NCBI RefSeq assembly: GCF_016904885.1 | Contig: NZ_JADWYI010000001.1 | Coordinates: forward strand, 8,179,224 to 8,243,223 | Direction of reading: 5' to 3' | Origin: Archangium primigenium | GTDB lineage: Bacteria; Myxococcota; Myxococcia; Myxococcales; Myxococcaceae | DNA length: 64,000 bases | Shown here: positions 1 through 9,224 of the stretch, in pieces | Position numbering within the stretch: the first letter of the stretch is position 1 | Layout of the letters: every line of letters starts with the position of its first letter | Notes under the pieces: generated by a model | What the model saw: the letters and a program-made list of their open reading frames with translations, nothing else | Database searches by the model: none | Told to the model about the DNA's origin: nothing | Made by a program: the position numbers and the translations under genes

Positions 1-422
1 CCTCGCCGAGCGACACGCCGGGGACGGCCAACTGCGACTTCGTCATCTTCCCGCCCCGGTGGATGGTGGCCGAGCACACCTTCCGGCCGCCCTGGTTCCA
101 CCGCAACGTGATGAGCGAGCTGATGGGCCTGGTGCACGGCGTCTACGACGCCAAGGCGGATCAGTTCGTGCCCGGCGGCGTGTCGCTGCACAACTGCATG
201 AGCTCGCACGGCCCCGACCGCAAGACCTACGAGGCGGCCGTGGCCGCGGAGCTCGCGCCGAAGAAGATCGACAACACCCTCGCGTTCATGTTCGAGACGC
301 GCTGGGTGATTTCCCCCACCCGCGCGGCGATGGAGAGCCCGTCGCTGCAATCCGATTACGACACCTGCTGGGCGGACCTCCGCAAGGCCCAGGTGCCCGC
401 GCCGAAAGGCTCCGCGCAATGA
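1..422 (+). CDS. hmgA: Homogentisate 1,2-dioxygenase, C-terminal part (5' end outside window)
   Basis: Catalyses the ring opening of homogentisate to maleylacetoacetate, an Fe(II)- and O2-dependent cytoplasmic step of tyrosine and phenylalanine breakdown. The window opens inside the gene. From base 3, 139 codons are visible, about the last third of a protein usually 380-440 residues long. The hallmark [20 protein letters not shown] is present, followed by the three iron-ligand positions of the family: His in FHRN, Glu in MSELMG and His in SSHGPD. The TGA stop (420-422) overlaps the ATG of the next gene (ATGA), so the two are translationally coupled. That partner is the FAH enzyme expected two steps later in the pathway. 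The start is not visible. Confidence 0.95.
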   Translation, partial: SPSDTPGTANCDFVIFPPRWMVAEHTFRPPWFHRNVMSELMGLVHGVYDAKADQFVPGGVSLHNCMSSHGPDRKTYEAAVAAELAPKKIDNTLAFMFETRWVISPTRAAMESPSLQSDYDTCWADLRKAQVPAPKGSAQ

Positions 423-1429
423 AGCTCGCATCACTGAAGGAGGGGCGGGATGGCCGCCTCGTCGTCGTGTCCAGGGATCTCTCGCGGCGGGCCGATGCGT
501 CGGCCATCGCCCCCACGCTCCAGGCCGCGCTGGATGACTGGGAGCGCCACGCCCCGGCGCTGCGCGCGCTCGCCGAGCGGCTGGAGAGCGGCGCGCTCGC
601 GGGCGAGCCCTTCGACCCCACCCGGTGCGCGGCGCCCCTGCCCCGGGCCTACCAGTGGGCGGACGGCTCGGCGTACGTGAACCACGTGGAGCTGGTGCGC
701 AAGGCGCGCAAGGCGGAGATGCCCGCGTCGTTCTGGACGGATCCGCTGATGTACCAGGGCGGCTCGGATGGCTTCCTCGGCCCGTGCCAGCCCATTCCGC
801 TCGCCGACGAGGCGTGGGGCTGCGACCTGGAGGGCGAGGTCGTGGTCGTCACGCGCGACGTGCCGCTCGGGATCACCCGCGAGCAGGCGCTCGAGGCCGT
901 GGTCCTGGTGGGGCTCGTCAACGACGTGTCGCTGCGCAACCTCATCCCCAACGAGCTGGCCAAGGGCTTCGGCTTCTTCCAGTCCAAGCCCGCCTCGGCG
1001 CTCTCACCGGTGTTCGTCACCCCGGACGAGCTGGGCGGCGCGTGGCGCGAGGGCAAGCTGCACCGCCCCCTGGAGGTCTTCCTCGACGGTCAGCCCTTCG
1101 GCCGCGCCAACGCCGGGGTGGACATGACGTTCGACTTCGGCACGCTGGTGGCGCACGCGGCCCGCACCCGCACGCTGTGCGCCGGCACGGTCATCGGCTC
1201 GGGCACGGTGTCCAACCGGGGTCCGGATGGCGGCCCCGGGACGACCATCGCCGAGGGCGGCGCGGGCTACTCGTGCCTCGCGGAGTTGCGCACGGTCGAG
1301 ACGCTCCAGGGCGGCGCGCCCCGCACGCCCTTCCTCAAGCGGGGCAGTCGGGTGCGCATCGAGATGCGCGACGAGGCCGGCGCCTCCATCTTCGGCGCCA
1401 TCGACCAGGTGGTCGGCGAGGGCGCCTGA
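419..1429 (+). CDS. Fumarylacetoacetate hydrolase family protein
   Basis: A 336-residue FAH-fold enzyme that most likely cleaves fumarylacetoacetate to fumarate and acetoacetate, the last step of homogentisate breakdown. The metal-site signatures are readable: the Glu pair in DLEGEVVVV near residue 142 and the Asp in VNDVSLRN near residue 170, followed by the Gly-rich [15 protein letters not shown] stretch. The ATG at 419 overlaps the hmgA stop by four bases; an earlier in-frame ATG at 59 lies inside hmgA and is rejected. Family members also include other acylpyruvate hydrolases and decarboxylases, so the substrate is assigned from the coupled hmgA gene, which makes it fairly secure. Confidence 0.9.
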   Translation: MKLASLKEGRDGRLVVVSRDLSRRADASAIAPTLQAALDDWERHAPALRALAERLESGALAGEPFDPTRCAAPLPRAYQWADGSAYVNHVELVRKARKAEMPASFWTDPLMYQGGSDGFLGPCQPIPLADEAWGCDLEGEVVVVTRDVPLGITREQALEAVVLVGLVNDVSLRNLIPNELAKGFGFFQSKPASALSPVFVTPDELGGAWREGKLHRPLEVFLDGQPFGRANAGVDMTFDFGTLVAHAARTRTLCAGTVIGSGTVSNRGPDGGPGTTIAEGGAGYSCLAELRTVETLQGGAPRTPFLKRGSRVRIEMRDEAGASIFGAIDQVVGEGA

Positions 1430-1549
1430 GGGCTCCCCCCCACCCGGGGGCCTCGTGTCTCCGGGTCGGCGGGGGTCCAACCTGGCGGACCCCGGACGGG
1501 CGGTCGATTCCTGAGGTCTCCTGACGGCACTGCCCTTATATGTGGGGGC

Positions 1550-3193
1550 ATGCTCCACGTCATACCGCTGGGCGGGCTGGGCGAGATTGGCCTCAATGCG
1601 ATGGTCGTCGCCTGCCGGGGGGAGATGCTGCTCGTCGACTGCGGCTTGATGTTCCCGCCCGTGGGCAACCTGGGGGTGGACATCGTCGTCCCGGACTTCA
1701 CCCACCTGCGCCAGAACGCCGCCCTGATGAAGGGGGTCCTGCTCACCCATGGGCACGAGGACCACATTGGCGCCCTGCCCTTCCTGCTGGCCGAGGTGCC
1801 CGTCCCCGTCTATGGCACCCGCTTCACCCTGGGCATGGTGCGCCACCGGCTCAACGAGCTGGGGGTGGAGGCGGACCTGCGGGAGATCGAGCCCCGGCAC
1901 CCCCTGCGACTGGGCGAGCACTTCACCGTGGAGGCCACCCGGGTCACCCACACGGTGCCGGACGCGGTGGGCTACATCATCCGCACCCCCGAGGGCCCCC
2001 TCATCCACACGGGGGACTTCAAGCTGGACCCGGACCCCATCGACGGCCTGCGCACGGACCTGGAGCGCTGGGGGGAGCTGGGCGAGGAGGGCGTGCTGTG
2101 CCTCCTGTCCGACTCCACCAACTCCGAGCGCGCGCACGAGACGGGCGGCGAGCGGCTGGTGGAGCAGACCTTCGAGCGGCTGTTCAAGGACGTGAAGGGC
2201 CGCATCGTGGTGGGCATGTTCGCCTCGCACCTGCACCGCGTGCGCCACGTGCTGGAGCTGGCGCGCAAGCTGGAGCGCAGCGTGGTGCTCATGGGGCGCA
2301 GCATGGCCCGCAACATCGAGATGGCCCGGGAGCTGGGCTACCTGCCCGGCGTCTCGGACTCCTTCTTCGTCGCCCCCGAGCACGCCGCCCTGCTGCCCCC
2401 CGAGCGCACCCTGATCCTGGCCACGGGCTCCCAGGCCGAGCCGCGCGCGGGGCTGTCCCAGCTCGCCTCGGGCGAGGGGGCCGTGCGCCTGGGCCCCGGG
2501 GACCTGGTGGTGTTGAGCGCTCGCGCCATCCCCGGCAACGAGCGGGCGGTGTCGGGCCTCATCGACCAGTTCCTCTGGCGGGGGGTGAAGGTCGTCTACC
2601 CGGACGTGGAGCCCGGGGTGCACGTGTCCGGGCACGCGAGTCAGCCCCAGCAGCGGCGGGTGTTGGAGCTCGTACGACCCAAGAACTTCGTCCCCATCCA
2701 CGGGGAGCTCCACCACCTGCACCGCCACCTGGCCACGGCGAAGGAGACGGGCCTCGCCCCCGAGCAGCTGCTGCTGGCCCAGGACGGGGATTTGCTCCAG
2801 TTCGAGGAGGGCCGGGGCCGCTTCGCGGGCAGCGTGCCCTCGGGCCGGGTGTACCGGGACCGGTTCGGCCAGGGGGTGGTGACGCAGGATGTCCTCCAGG
2901 AGCGCACCCGGCTGGCGGAGACGGGCCTCCTGGTGGCCGCCGTGGTCATCCAGCGGGCGAACCTCGAGGTGCTCTCGGGCCCCCAGATCACCGGGCAGGG
3001 GCTCAACCTGGACGAGCAGGTCGCCCTGCCCCGGGTGGCCCAGGACGCGCGGGAGCTCTTCCTGGAGATGTCCCGGGAGCTGCGAGGGGATGACGCCCGG
3101 GTGCGCGAGGAGCTGGTGAAGGCCGTGCGCCGGGCGTTCCGGCTCCACAGCGGCAAGCGGCCCGTGGTGGTGCCGATGGTCCTCAAGGTGTGA
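1550..3193 (+). CDS. rnj: Ribonuclease J
   Basis: A 547-residue metallo-beta-lactamase/beta-CASP ribonuclease expected to act as 5'-3' exonuclease and endonuclease in mRNA decay and rRNA maturation in the cytoplasm. It begins with PLGGLGEIGLN, typical of RNase J. The zinc-binding HxHxDH motif is THGHEDHIG at residues 66-74. Further signatures are IHTGDFKLDP (motif 3), the beta-CASP SDSTNSE stretch, SARAIPGNE, and SGHAS followed by FVPIHGE in the C-terminal half. The ATG at 1550 is preceded by a GGGGG stretch. Seventeen bases separate it from yajQ, and the run rnj-yajQ-unknown-rimO is tightly spaced, so co-transcription is likely. Confidence 0.95.
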   Translation: MLHVIPLGGLGEIGLNAMVVACRGEMLLVDCGLMFPPVGNLGVDIVVPDFTHLRQNAALMKGVLLTHGHEDHIGALPFLLAEVPVPVYGTRFTLGMVRHRLNELGVEADLREIEPRHPLRLGEHFTVEATRVTHTVPDAVGYIIRTPEGPLIHTGDFKLDPDPIDGLRTDLERWGELGEEGVLCLLSDSTNSERAHETGGERLVEQTFERLFKDVKGRIVVGMFASHLHRVRHVLELARKLERSVVLMGRSMARNIEMARELGYLPGVSDSFFVAPEHAALLPPERTLILATGSQAEPRAGLSQLASGEGAVRLGPGDLVVLSARAIPGNERAVSGLIDQFLWRGVKVVYPDVEPGVHVSGHASQPQQRRVLELVRPKNFVPIHGELHHLHRHLATAKETGLAPEQLLLAQDGDLLQFEEGRGRFAGSVPSGRVYRDRFGQGVVTQDVLQERTRLAETGLLVAAVVIQRANLEVLSGPQITGQGLNLDEQVALPRVAQDARELFLEMSRELRGDDARVREELVKAVRRAFRLHSGKRPVVVPMVLKV

Positions 3194-3209
3194 TAAGCGG
3201 CCCCAGCCC

Positions 3210-3707
3210 ATGCCCTCTTTCGACGTCGTCTCCAAAATCGACCTGGCCGAGCTCGACAACGCCGTCAACCAAGCCAAGAAGGAAATCGCCACGCGGTACG
3301 ATTTCCAGGGCGCCCAGGCGGACATCGTGCTCGCACCGGACAAGCAGTCGCTCACGGTGAAGGCCAACAGCGAGGATCGGGTGCAGACGGCCAAGGAAGT
3401 GCTGCTGGCCAAGCTCGCCAAGCGGGGCATCTCGCTCAACGCGCTGGAGTACGAGCCCATCGAGAAGACGGGCCTGTCCAACGTGAAGCAGCTCATCAAG
3501 CTGCAGCAGGGCATTCCGGTGGAGAAGTCCAAGGAGCTGGTGAAGCTGCTCAAGGACTCCAAGCTCAAGGTCCAGGGCTCCATCCAGGCGGACCAGCTCC
3601 GGGTCACGGGCAAGAACAAGGACGACCTCCAGGCGGCCATGGCCCTGTTCCGCAAGGAGCAGGACACGCTGCAGCTGGACATGCAGTTCACCAACTTCCG
3701 GGACTAA
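3210..3707 (+). CDS. yajQ: YajQ family nucleotide-binding protein
   Basis: A 165-residue protein of the YajQ/DUF520 family, small cytoplasmic proteins made of two RNA-recognition-like domains. Some members bind cyclic di-GMP and act as effectors. The start MPSFDVVSKIDLAELDNAVN is characteristic, as are TRYDFQGA (about residue 30), GISLNALEYEPIEKTGLSNV in the middle and the C-terminal KVQGSIQADQLRVTGKNKDDLQ. The length is exactly usual for the family. It lies 16 bases after rnj and four bases before the next gene. Whether this member binds c-di-GMP cannot be read from the sequence. Confidence 0.93.
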   Translation: MPSFDVVSKIDLAELDNAVNQAKKEIATRYDFQGAQADIVLAPDKQSLTVKANSEDRVQTAKEVLLAKLAKRGISLNALEYEPIEKTGLSNVKQLIKLQQGIPVEKSKELVKLLKDSKLKVQGSIQADQLRVTGKNKDDLQAAMALFRKEQDTLQLDMQFTNFRD

Positions 3708-3710
3708 GCC

Positions 3711-4838
3711 GTGCGCTCACTCGTCGCCTCCGCCGTGCTCGCGGCGCTGCTGCCCCTGTCCGCCGTGGCCCAGCCCCCGGCCCCCGCCCCGGCCGAGCCC
3801 AAGCCGCGTCCCATTCGCGCCATCCCCGCGCTCGCCCGGGAGGTCAAGCTGGACGGGAAGCTCAAGGACTTCCCCGCCACGCTCACCCTCAAGCCGCCGG
3901 CGTCGCTGGACGCGAGCGCGTCGTTCACCGCCCGGGTCGGCTGGCGCAAGGACACGCTCTTCCTGGCGGTGGAGACCACGGACGATCAGCTCCTGTCCGG
4001 GGACCTGCTCACCCTGACGCTCTTCTTTCCCGACGCGGGCGTGGCCGCCACCGGCAACACCTTCCGCTTCGCCTTCGATGGCAAGCGCGCCTCGCCGCCG
4101 GAGAGCAACACCTCGGCCTACGCGCAGAAGCTCGTGGAGGCCGGCGTGGAGCGCAAGGACAACACGCTCGTGCTCGAGGTGGCCGTGCCCGCGCGCGCCC
4201 TGCCCCGCTTCCCCGCGGTGGATCCGCTCGTGCTCGACCTGTGCCTCACCTACGAGGACGTGGACGGCGAGGGCACGCGCTCGGCCGTGTCCAACTGCAA
4301 GGACGGCGGGATGATCGGCGAGGCGCTGCGCCTGCCGGACGAGTTCCGCAAGGGCCTCAAGCTCAAGCCGCCCGAGAACGTGGTGGGGCTCGAGGGCAAC
4401 GCGGGCGGATGGCTCGGCTACGGCATCCTCAGCTACCCGTCCTGGGTGGAGGGCGACGCGGCCCTGACGGCCGACTCGCTGGAGCAGATGGTCGCCCCCG
4501 GCGGCATCTCCGCCGAGCAGGCGGGCCTGCACGTGCCCGAGGAGCTGTCCCTGCCCAACGGCAAGCCCCTGGTCGTCGTGCTGTCGGGCGAGAACCCCTA
4601 CAGCGCCAAGGGCACCTGCGACGCCGACAAGGAGCTGCGGTTTGGCTTCTACCTGGTGAAGGGCAAGACGGCCCAACGGGCGCTCGAGTGGCCGGCCGCC
4701 ACTTGCGCTCTGGGCCGCGCGAATTCGATGGTGCTGGACGAAGAAGGCACGTTGCGGATTGGTTACTCGAACGGCCCGACCATCAACTTCGCTTGGAGTG
4801 TCGATCACTTCGAGCGGACCGAACTTGGAATGCGGTAG
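3711..4838 (+). CDS. Secreted protein with N-terminal CBM9-like domain
   Basis: A 375-residue protein with a GTG start and a clear signal peptide: hydrophobic residues 4-19 ending ALA/VAQ, followed by a Pro/Ala linker. Residues about 35-200 read like a carbohydrate-binding module family 9 / sugar-binding fold: [11 protein letters not shown] at the start, [21 protein letters not shown] in the middle, then a beta-rich region. The C-terminal 170 residues, including [13 protein letters not shown] and a Cys pair ([14 protein letters not shown]), are not recognised. It sits four bases after yajQ and seven bases before rimO. No enzymatic residues are apparent. I infer a periplasmic or surface binding role only. 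Confidence 0.75.
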   Translation: MRSLVASAVLAALLPLSAVAQPPAPAPAEPKPRPIRAIPALAREVKLDGKLKDFPATLTLKPPASLDASASFTARVGWRKDTLFLAVETTDDQLLSGDLLTLTLFFPDAGVAATGNTFRFAFDGKRASPPESNTSAYAQKLVEAGVERKDNTLVLEVAVPARALPRFPAVDPLVLDLCLTYEDVDGEGTRSAVSNCKDGGMIGEALRLPDEFRKGLKLKPPENVVGLEGNAGGWLGYGILSYPSWVEGDAALTADSLEQMVAPGGISAEQAGLHVPEELSLPNGKPLVVVLSGENPYSAKGTCDADKELRFGFYLVKGKTAQRALEWPAATCALGRANSMVLDEEGTLRIGYSNGPTINFAWSVDHFERTELGMR

Positions 4839-4845
4839 GAGAGCC

Positions 4846-6255
4846 GTGCGCACCACTTCTGAAAACAAGAACCTCTACATGATGACCCTCGGCTGCCCGA
4901 AGAACCGGGTGGACTCCGAGGTGATGCTCGGCACGCTCAAGCAGCGCGGCTACTCGCTGGTGCAGGATCCGGCCACCGCCGACGTCATCGTCGTCAACAC
5001 CTGTGCCTTCATCGGTCCGGCCAAGCAGGAGTCCGTGGACTCCATCCTGGAGATGGCCGAGCTCAAGAAGACGGGCGTGTGCAACACGCTCGTGGTCACC
5101 GGGTGTCTGTCCCAGCGCTATGGCGCCGAGCTGTCCAAGGAAATGCCCGAGGTGGACCATTTCCTCGGCACCAGCGCCTACGCCCAGATTGGCGACCTGC
5201 TCGCCGCCGAGGCCAGCCCCCGGCAGGTGATTCCGGACCCGGACTACATCCACGACGCGCAGACCCCGCGCGAGAACTCGATGCCGTCGTACACGGCCTA
5301 TCTGAAGATCTCCGAGGGGTGTGACAACGCGTGCGCCTTCTGCATCATCCCCACGCTGCGCGGTGGCCAGCGCTCGCGCCCCATCGCGGACGTGGTGGCC
5401 GAGGCCCAGAAGCTCGCGGACCAGGGCGTGCAGGAGCTCAACCTGGTGGCGCAGGACCTGACGGCCTACGGGCACGACCTGCCCGGGCGCCCCAAGCTGC
5501 ACGACCTGCTGCGCGAGCTGGTGAAGGTGGACGTGCGGTGGATCCGCCTGCACTACGCCTACCCGCGCGTCTTCACCGACGAGCTCATCGAGCTGATGGC
5601 CACGGAGAAGAAGATCGCCCGCTACCTGGACATGCCGCTGCAGCACGCGAGCGACAAGCTGCTCTTGTCCATGAAGCGCGGCCGCGACTCCACGTTCCTC
5701 AAGGGCCTGCTCACCAAGCTGCGCGAGCGCGTGCCGGGGCTCGTCATGCGCACCTCGATGATCGTCGGCCTGCCCGGCGAGACCGAGGAGGACTTCGAGA
5801 TGCTCAAGGAGTTCGTCAAGGCGCAGCGCTTCGAGCGCCTGGGCGTGTTCCAGTACTCGGACGAGGAGGGCACCGCGGCGTTCGACTACGAGAACAAGGT
5901 GCCCAAGCAGACCATCGAGCGGCGGTGGCGCGAGGTGATGGCCATCCAGAAGCGCATCAACCGCGAGCAGAACAAAAAGCTCGTGGGCAAGCGCATCGAG
6001 GTCCTGGTGGAGGGCCCCAGCGAGGAGTCCGAGCACCTGCTGGTGGGCCGTCACGAGGGTCAGGCGCCGGAGATCGACGGACAAGTCTACATCAACGATG
6101 GCCTGGCCTACCCGGGCGAGTTCGTCACGCTGGAGATCACCGAGGCGCACGACTACGACTTGGTGGGCAAGGTGGTGGAGCGGCCCAACCCCAAGGATCG
6201 CGTGCTCAAGGCGCGTGACACCCTGCCGCTGCCCGTGGTGACGGCGCCCCGCTAG
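4846..6255 (+). CDS. rimO: Ribosomal protein S12 methylthiotransferase RimO
   Basis: Radical SAM enzyme that methylthiolates the conserved aspartate of ribosomal protein S12. The N-terminal UPF0004 domain has the cluster cysteines at C17 ([11 protein letters not shown]), C53 (NTCAFIG) and C87 (TGCLSQRYG). The radical-SAM cysteines are C159, C163 and C166 in CDNACAFC, followed by [12 protein letters not shown], which favours RimO over MiaB. A TRAM domain forms the last about 70 residues. I take the GTG at 4846, preceded by AGGAGA, because translation upstream of it runs into the previous gene and lacks family resemblance; this gives 469 residues. Its stop codon overlaps the stop of the convergent lipoprotein gene in a CTAG. 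Confidence 0.95.
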   Translation: MRTTSENKNLYMMTLGCPKNRVDSEVMLGTLKQRGYSLVQDPATADVIVVNTCAFIGPAKQESVDSILEMAELKKTGVCNTLVVTGCLSQRYGAELSKEMPEVDHFLGTSAYAQIGDLLAAEASPRQVIPDPDYIHDAQTPRENSMPSYTAYLKISEGCDNACAFCIIPTLRGGQRSRPIADVVAEAQKLADQGVQELNLVAQDLTAYGHDLPGRPKLHDLLRELVKVDVRWIRLHYAYPRVFTDELIELMATEKKIARYLDMPLQHASDKLLLSMKRGRDSTFLKGLLTKLRERVPGLVMRTSMIVGLPGETEEDFEMLKEFVKAQRFERLGVFQYSDEEGTAAFDYENKVPKQTIERRWREVMAIQKRINREQNKKLVGKRIEVLVEGPSEESEHLLVGRHEGQAPEIDGQVYINDGLAYPGEFVTLEITEAHDYDLVGKVVERPNPKDRVLKARDTLPLPVVTAPR

Positions 6256-6260
6256 CGGGG
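6247..6260. other. Perfect 14-bp palindrome containing two convergent stop codons
   Basis: CCCCGCTAGCGGGG is self-complementary. The rimO TAG (6253-6255) and the CTA complement of the opposing gene's TAG (6252-6254) share the central CTAG. As RNA it could only form a hairpin without a real loop, so a terminator role is uncertain. Confidence 0.5.
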
Positions 6261-7700
6261 ATCCTCGGGCTCCAACTCCCGCTCCTTCTTCGTGGGGGGG
6301 CGGGGCGTGGAGCCACGCTGGGGCACGAGCGCGTCCCCCAGCGGCGTGGGCTGGCACTCGCACACGGTGCGCCGGGTGTTGGACTCGTGCACGAAGGCGC
6401 AGGCGTTGGGGCACTCCGGCATGGGCCCCTCCTCGAAGAGCGCCAGCGCGAAGCCCCGCGCCGACTGGAGCGCCTCGGCGCACTCGGGCAGGGAGCGCGA
6501 CAGGTTCGGCCAGGGCAACAGGTGCTGCGTCGTCACGCCCCGGCTGGTGGGGGAGAACGAGAAGCCCACCTGGCATGCGAGCGACAAGGGCTCGCCCTTC
6601 TCCCCCAACGGCTCCAGGTACAGCCGCCCGCCCTCGGGCAGGTCGCGGAACACCGCCGCCGTGGCCGCCGTGCGTCCACCCGCCCCCCGCCGCACGTGCA
6701 GCGCGAAGCAGTCCTCCTCGCGCCAGGTCTCCGCGCCCCCCGTCGCCGAGGGACGGGCACAGCGCTGGACGTTCTCCGAGCGCTGGACCCGGGGCCGCCG
6801 CAGCAGCAGCGTGTTGCCCTGCACGTCCACCGTGGCCCGGAACCGGCCCCACACGTCCGGCCCCAGCCGGCCCAGCGTGGTGGGATTGCGCCACCCCACG
6901 CCCGCCTCCAGCACCACGGGCGCCACGCCCACGCCCGTGGCCACCTCCACCGCGTCCATCACGTAGGCCCGCGGCGGCAGCCGGGCGGCGGTCTCCAGGG
7001 GGTGCAGCCGCTGGGCCTCGGCGGAGCCCTGGGCCAGCCGGGAGAAGGGCTCGCGCGAGACCAGCACGAAGGGGCCCGTGAGCACCGCCTCGCCCTGGGT
7101 CAGCCGCGCCGCCAGCAGGGGCCAGTCCCCCACCGGCTCGCGCGACAGTTCCAGCACGTGGACGTCCTCGGCGGAGTTCGCGTCGGTCGCGGGCAGCGCG
7201 GCCAGCCAGGCGGCCCGGGGACGCGAGGGCTCGAAGGTCACCTCGCGGCGCAGGGGATCCAGCGTGAAGGCATAGGACCCGAGCACGTCCGCGCCGAGCG
7301 TCACCGCGCAGGCGCGCTCCCCGGTGAGGCCCACGCCCCGGGGGCCCAGGAGCACGCCGCCCACGCGCAGGCCCGTCAGCCGCACGAGCGGCCAGTCCCG
7401 CAGGTTGCCCGGAAGCGCGGAGACATCGGGCACCCGCGCCGAGCCCATGACGGGCGGCGCGGGCCGCTTCTCGTCCCAGCAGCCAGAGGACACCGCCGAG
7501 AGCGCCCGGGCGACATCGAGGACCACGGGCAGCGGACGGCCATTCAAGTCGCCCTCCACCGCGAGCCGCAGGTGCGGCGAGGGTAACAAGGGCAGCGTCA
7601 GGCCCGCGAGACTGCCCGGGGCCTCGACCGGTGGAGCCAGCGCCGCGGGGTGACACCCGGCGAGCAGCAACGACAGGGCCCCGGCGCGCGCGATCCGCAT
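6252..7700 (-). CDS. Lipoprotein with two degenerate retropepsin-like halves
   Basis: A 482-residue lipoprotein: signal peptide with lipobox LLAGC, lipidated Cys at residue 16. Two similar halves resemble aspartyl-protease repeats. The first has [14 protein letters not shown] (Asp62 where active enzymes have D-T/S-G) and the flap-like [16 protein letters not shown]. The second has [17 protein letters not shown] and [14 protein letters not shown]. Both lack the catalytic DTG/DSG triad, so proteolysis is unlikely. The C-terminus is Cys-rich ([15 protein letters not shown]), suggesting disulfides. The gene follows lolA by three bases and so belongs to the lolA operon; it is the last gene before the convergent rimO. 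The function is unknown; binding or scaffolding at the outer membrane is inference. Confidence 0.7.
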   Translation of the reverse strand: MRIARAGALSLLLAGCHPAALAPPVEAPGSLAGLTLPLLPSPHLRLAVEGDLNGRPLPVVLDVARALSAVSSGCWDEKRPAPPVMGSARVPDVSALPGNLRDWPLVRLTGLRVGGVLLGPRGVGLTGERACAVTLGADVLGSYAFTLDPLRREVTFEPSRPRAAWLAALPATDANSAEDVHVLELSREPVGDWPLLAARLTQGEAVLTGPFVLVSREPFSRLAQGSAEAQRLHPLETAARLPPRAYVMDAVEVATGVGVAPVVLEAGVGWRNPTTLGRLGPDVWGRFRATVDVQGNTLLLRRPRVQRSENVQRCARPSATGGAETWREEDCFALHVRRGAGGRTAATAAVFRDLPEGGRLYLEPLGEKGEPLSLACQVGFSFSPTSRGVTTQHLLPWPNLSRSLPECAEALQSARGFALALFEEGPMPECPNACAFVHESNTRRTVCECQPTPLGDALVPQRGSTPRPPTKKERELEPEDPR

Positions 7701-7703
7701 GGA

Positions 7704-8450
7704 CTACTTCTGCATCAGCTTCGTGAGATCGTCGATGCGCGTGCCCTGGGGCGGGTTGATCTTGAAGCGCTCGGCGTCGACGCCCACGTTCGTCTTGAGG
7801 TTCAGGAAGGCGATGGCGTTCTCGCTGCCGTCCGGATCCACCACGGTGCTCTTGAGCACCTGCGCCGTCTTCGGGTCCACCTCCAGGCGCACCTGGCGGA
7901 AGCGCGGCTCCTCCTTGAGCGGATCCAGCACGAGCAGCGTGCCCTTGCAGTCCTTGCACTCGCCCTTGGAGATGGAGAACTCGTCGGCGAGCTTGCCCTT
8001 GCCGAAGAGGAACGTCACCGAGGCGGAGAGCTGGTTGGTGTCGATGCGGCCCACGCTGAGCGTCTGCGCCTCGGGGTCGTGCGCGTACACCTTCTCGCCC
8101 GCGAGCACGAAGGTGCGCACCGAGGGCTTCTCGTACTCCCAGCGCATGAGGCCCGGCTTCTTGTAGATGACCTTGCCCGTGGAGGACTGGGTGCGCCGCA
8201 GGACCTTGTACTTGTAGTCCTGCTTGAAGTCGGCCGTGAAGTCCTGGGTCTTCTCGTAGAAGGCCTGCATCCGGTCGACCAGGTCCTTCACCTCGGGCGT
8301 CGGGGCCGCCTTCTTCGGCTCGGGGGCCTTCTCGGCGGGAGCGGACGCCTGCTGGGTGGGTGCCTGGGCGGCCGGAGGAGCGGCCGGGGTCTTCACCGGG
8401 GCCACCACGGGGGCGGCCAGCAGGGTCATGAGCAGCATCTCGAGGTGCAT
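7704..8450 (-). CDS. lolA: Outer-membrane lipoprotein carrier protein LolA
   Basis: Periplasmic chaperone that ferries lipoproteins from the LolCDE complex to the outer membrane. The preferred start is the ATG at 8450, preceded by GAGAGAG and giving 248 residues with a signal sequence; translation further upstream yields an Arg-rich non-signal extension. A Pro/Ala-rich linker (about residues 20-50) precedes the LolA fold: VDRMQAFYEKTQDFTADFKQ, then YKKPGLMRWEYEKP and LLVLDPLKEEPRFRQVRLEVD. A Cys pair (ECKDC) is unusual for LolA. It lies between the TrmH-type gene and a lipoprotein gene on the same strand. A family relative rather than the housekeeping copy remains possible. Confidence 0.88.
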   Translation of the reverse strand: MHLEMLLMTLLAAPVVAPVKTPAAPPAAQAPTQQASAPAEKAPEPKKAAPTPEVKDLVDRMQAFYEKTQDFTADFKQDYKYKVLRRTQSSTGKVIYKKPGLMRWEYEKPSVRTFVLAGEKVYAHDPEAQTLSVGRIDTNQLSASVTFLFGKGKLADEFSISKGECKDCKGTLLVLDPLKEEPRFRQVRLEVDPKTAQVLKSTVVDPDGSENAIAFLNLKTNVGVDAERFKINPPQGTRIDDLTKLMQK

Positions 8451-8530
8451 GGCGTGGCTCTCTCTCCGAGCGGGCGTGGGGGCCCGCGTGTTCCGTCCAT
8501 TCGTACGGACGCGCCGCGCGGGCCGGGCAT

Positions 8531-9220
8531 TCAAGGCGGCGTCGGAGGCGCTTTCTTGAAGATCTTCCGCCGCTGTTTCACGGCGAGCACATAGAAGCGA
8601 TCGCGCAGGACCTGGGCCTCGGCTTCCGTCAGATCTCCCACACGGCCCAGGTGCTCCTCGCGCCAGGAGATGGCGCGGGTGACACAGGCCGAGGCGGCGG
8701 CGGAGATGTTCAAGCTCTGGCTGAAGCCGCGCATGGGAATCCAGAAGGTCCCATCCGAGCCGTCCAGCACTTCCTGGCTCACGCCGTCACGCTCGTTGCC
8801 GAAGATGAGCGCGACCTTCGAGTCGAAGCGCAGGGAGTAGAGGCTCTGGGCATCCTCGCGGATCGCCGAGGCGTACAGAGAAAACCCCCGCGACTTGAGG
8901 TGCTCGCGGCACGAGGCGAAGTCCTTGTAGAGCTTCACGTCGAGCCACTTGTCGCACCCCTGCCCCACGCGGGAGTTGGGCATGAAGGGCGCCGCGGGGT
9001 TGACGATGACGTGCACTTCCTGGAGGCCATTGGCCTCGCAGGTGCGCATCACCGCCGCCATGTTGAAGCTGTCCTCCAGGCGATCCAACACGATCGTGAA
9101 GGTGCGCGTGCGCTGGGAGATGACCTTGTCGATCTTCTCCTTGCGCACGTCGAGCAGGAGCGACTCCGGATCGAGGCGCGCCTTCTCTTGCTTCTCGTAA
9201 CCAGGACCGCCACCCGCCAT
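8531..9220 (-). CDS. TrmH/SpoU-family RNA 2'-O-methyltransferase
   Basis: A 229-residue SPOUT methyltransferase transferring a methyl group from SAM to a ribose 2'-OH, probably tRNA Gm18 (TrmH). The three family motifs are present: motif 1 [13 protein letters not shown] with its Arg, motif 2 [13 protein letters not shown] and motif 3 [17 protein letters not shown], which form the trefoil knot. The C-terminal helix ends in Lys/Arg-rich KQRRKIFKK, a plausible RNA-binding tail. The ATG at 9220 lies four bases from the obg stop, so it is probably translated from the obg transcript. tRNA versus rRNA specificity is not certain from motifs alone. Confidence 0.88.
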   Translation of the reverse strand: MAGGGPGYEKQEKARLDPESLLLDVRKEKIDKVISQRTRTFTIVLDRLEDSFNMAAVMRTCEANGLQEVHVIVNPAAPFMPNSRVGQGCDKWLDVKLYKDFASCREHLKSRGFSLYASAIREDAQSLYSLRFDSKVALIFGNERDGVSQEVLDGSDGTFWIPMRGFSQSLNISAAASACVTRAISWREEHLGRVGDLTEAEAQVLRDRFYVLAVKQRRKIFKKAPPTPP

Positions 9221-9224
9221 GGAC

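Noticed and set aside
1430-1460. Terminator after the FAH gene (GGCTCCCCCCACCCGGGGGCC)
   Set aside because: The stem has a bulge and only C/G pairs with no T-run; likely chance in GC-rich DNA.
1537-1542. TATATG as a -10 element for the rnj gene
   Set aside because: It lies only eight bases before the ATG and has no -35-like hexamer at 16-18 bases, so it would need a leaderless mRNA.
1004-3694. An 896-codon minus-strand frame antisense to rnj and yajQ
   Set aside because: RNase J and YajQ motifs are on the plus strand; the antisense frame has no signature.
4783-7959. A 1058-codon minus-strand frame across rimO and the lipoprotein
   Set aside because: It spans two real genes in other frames, with Arg/Gly/Pro-rich low-complexity translation.
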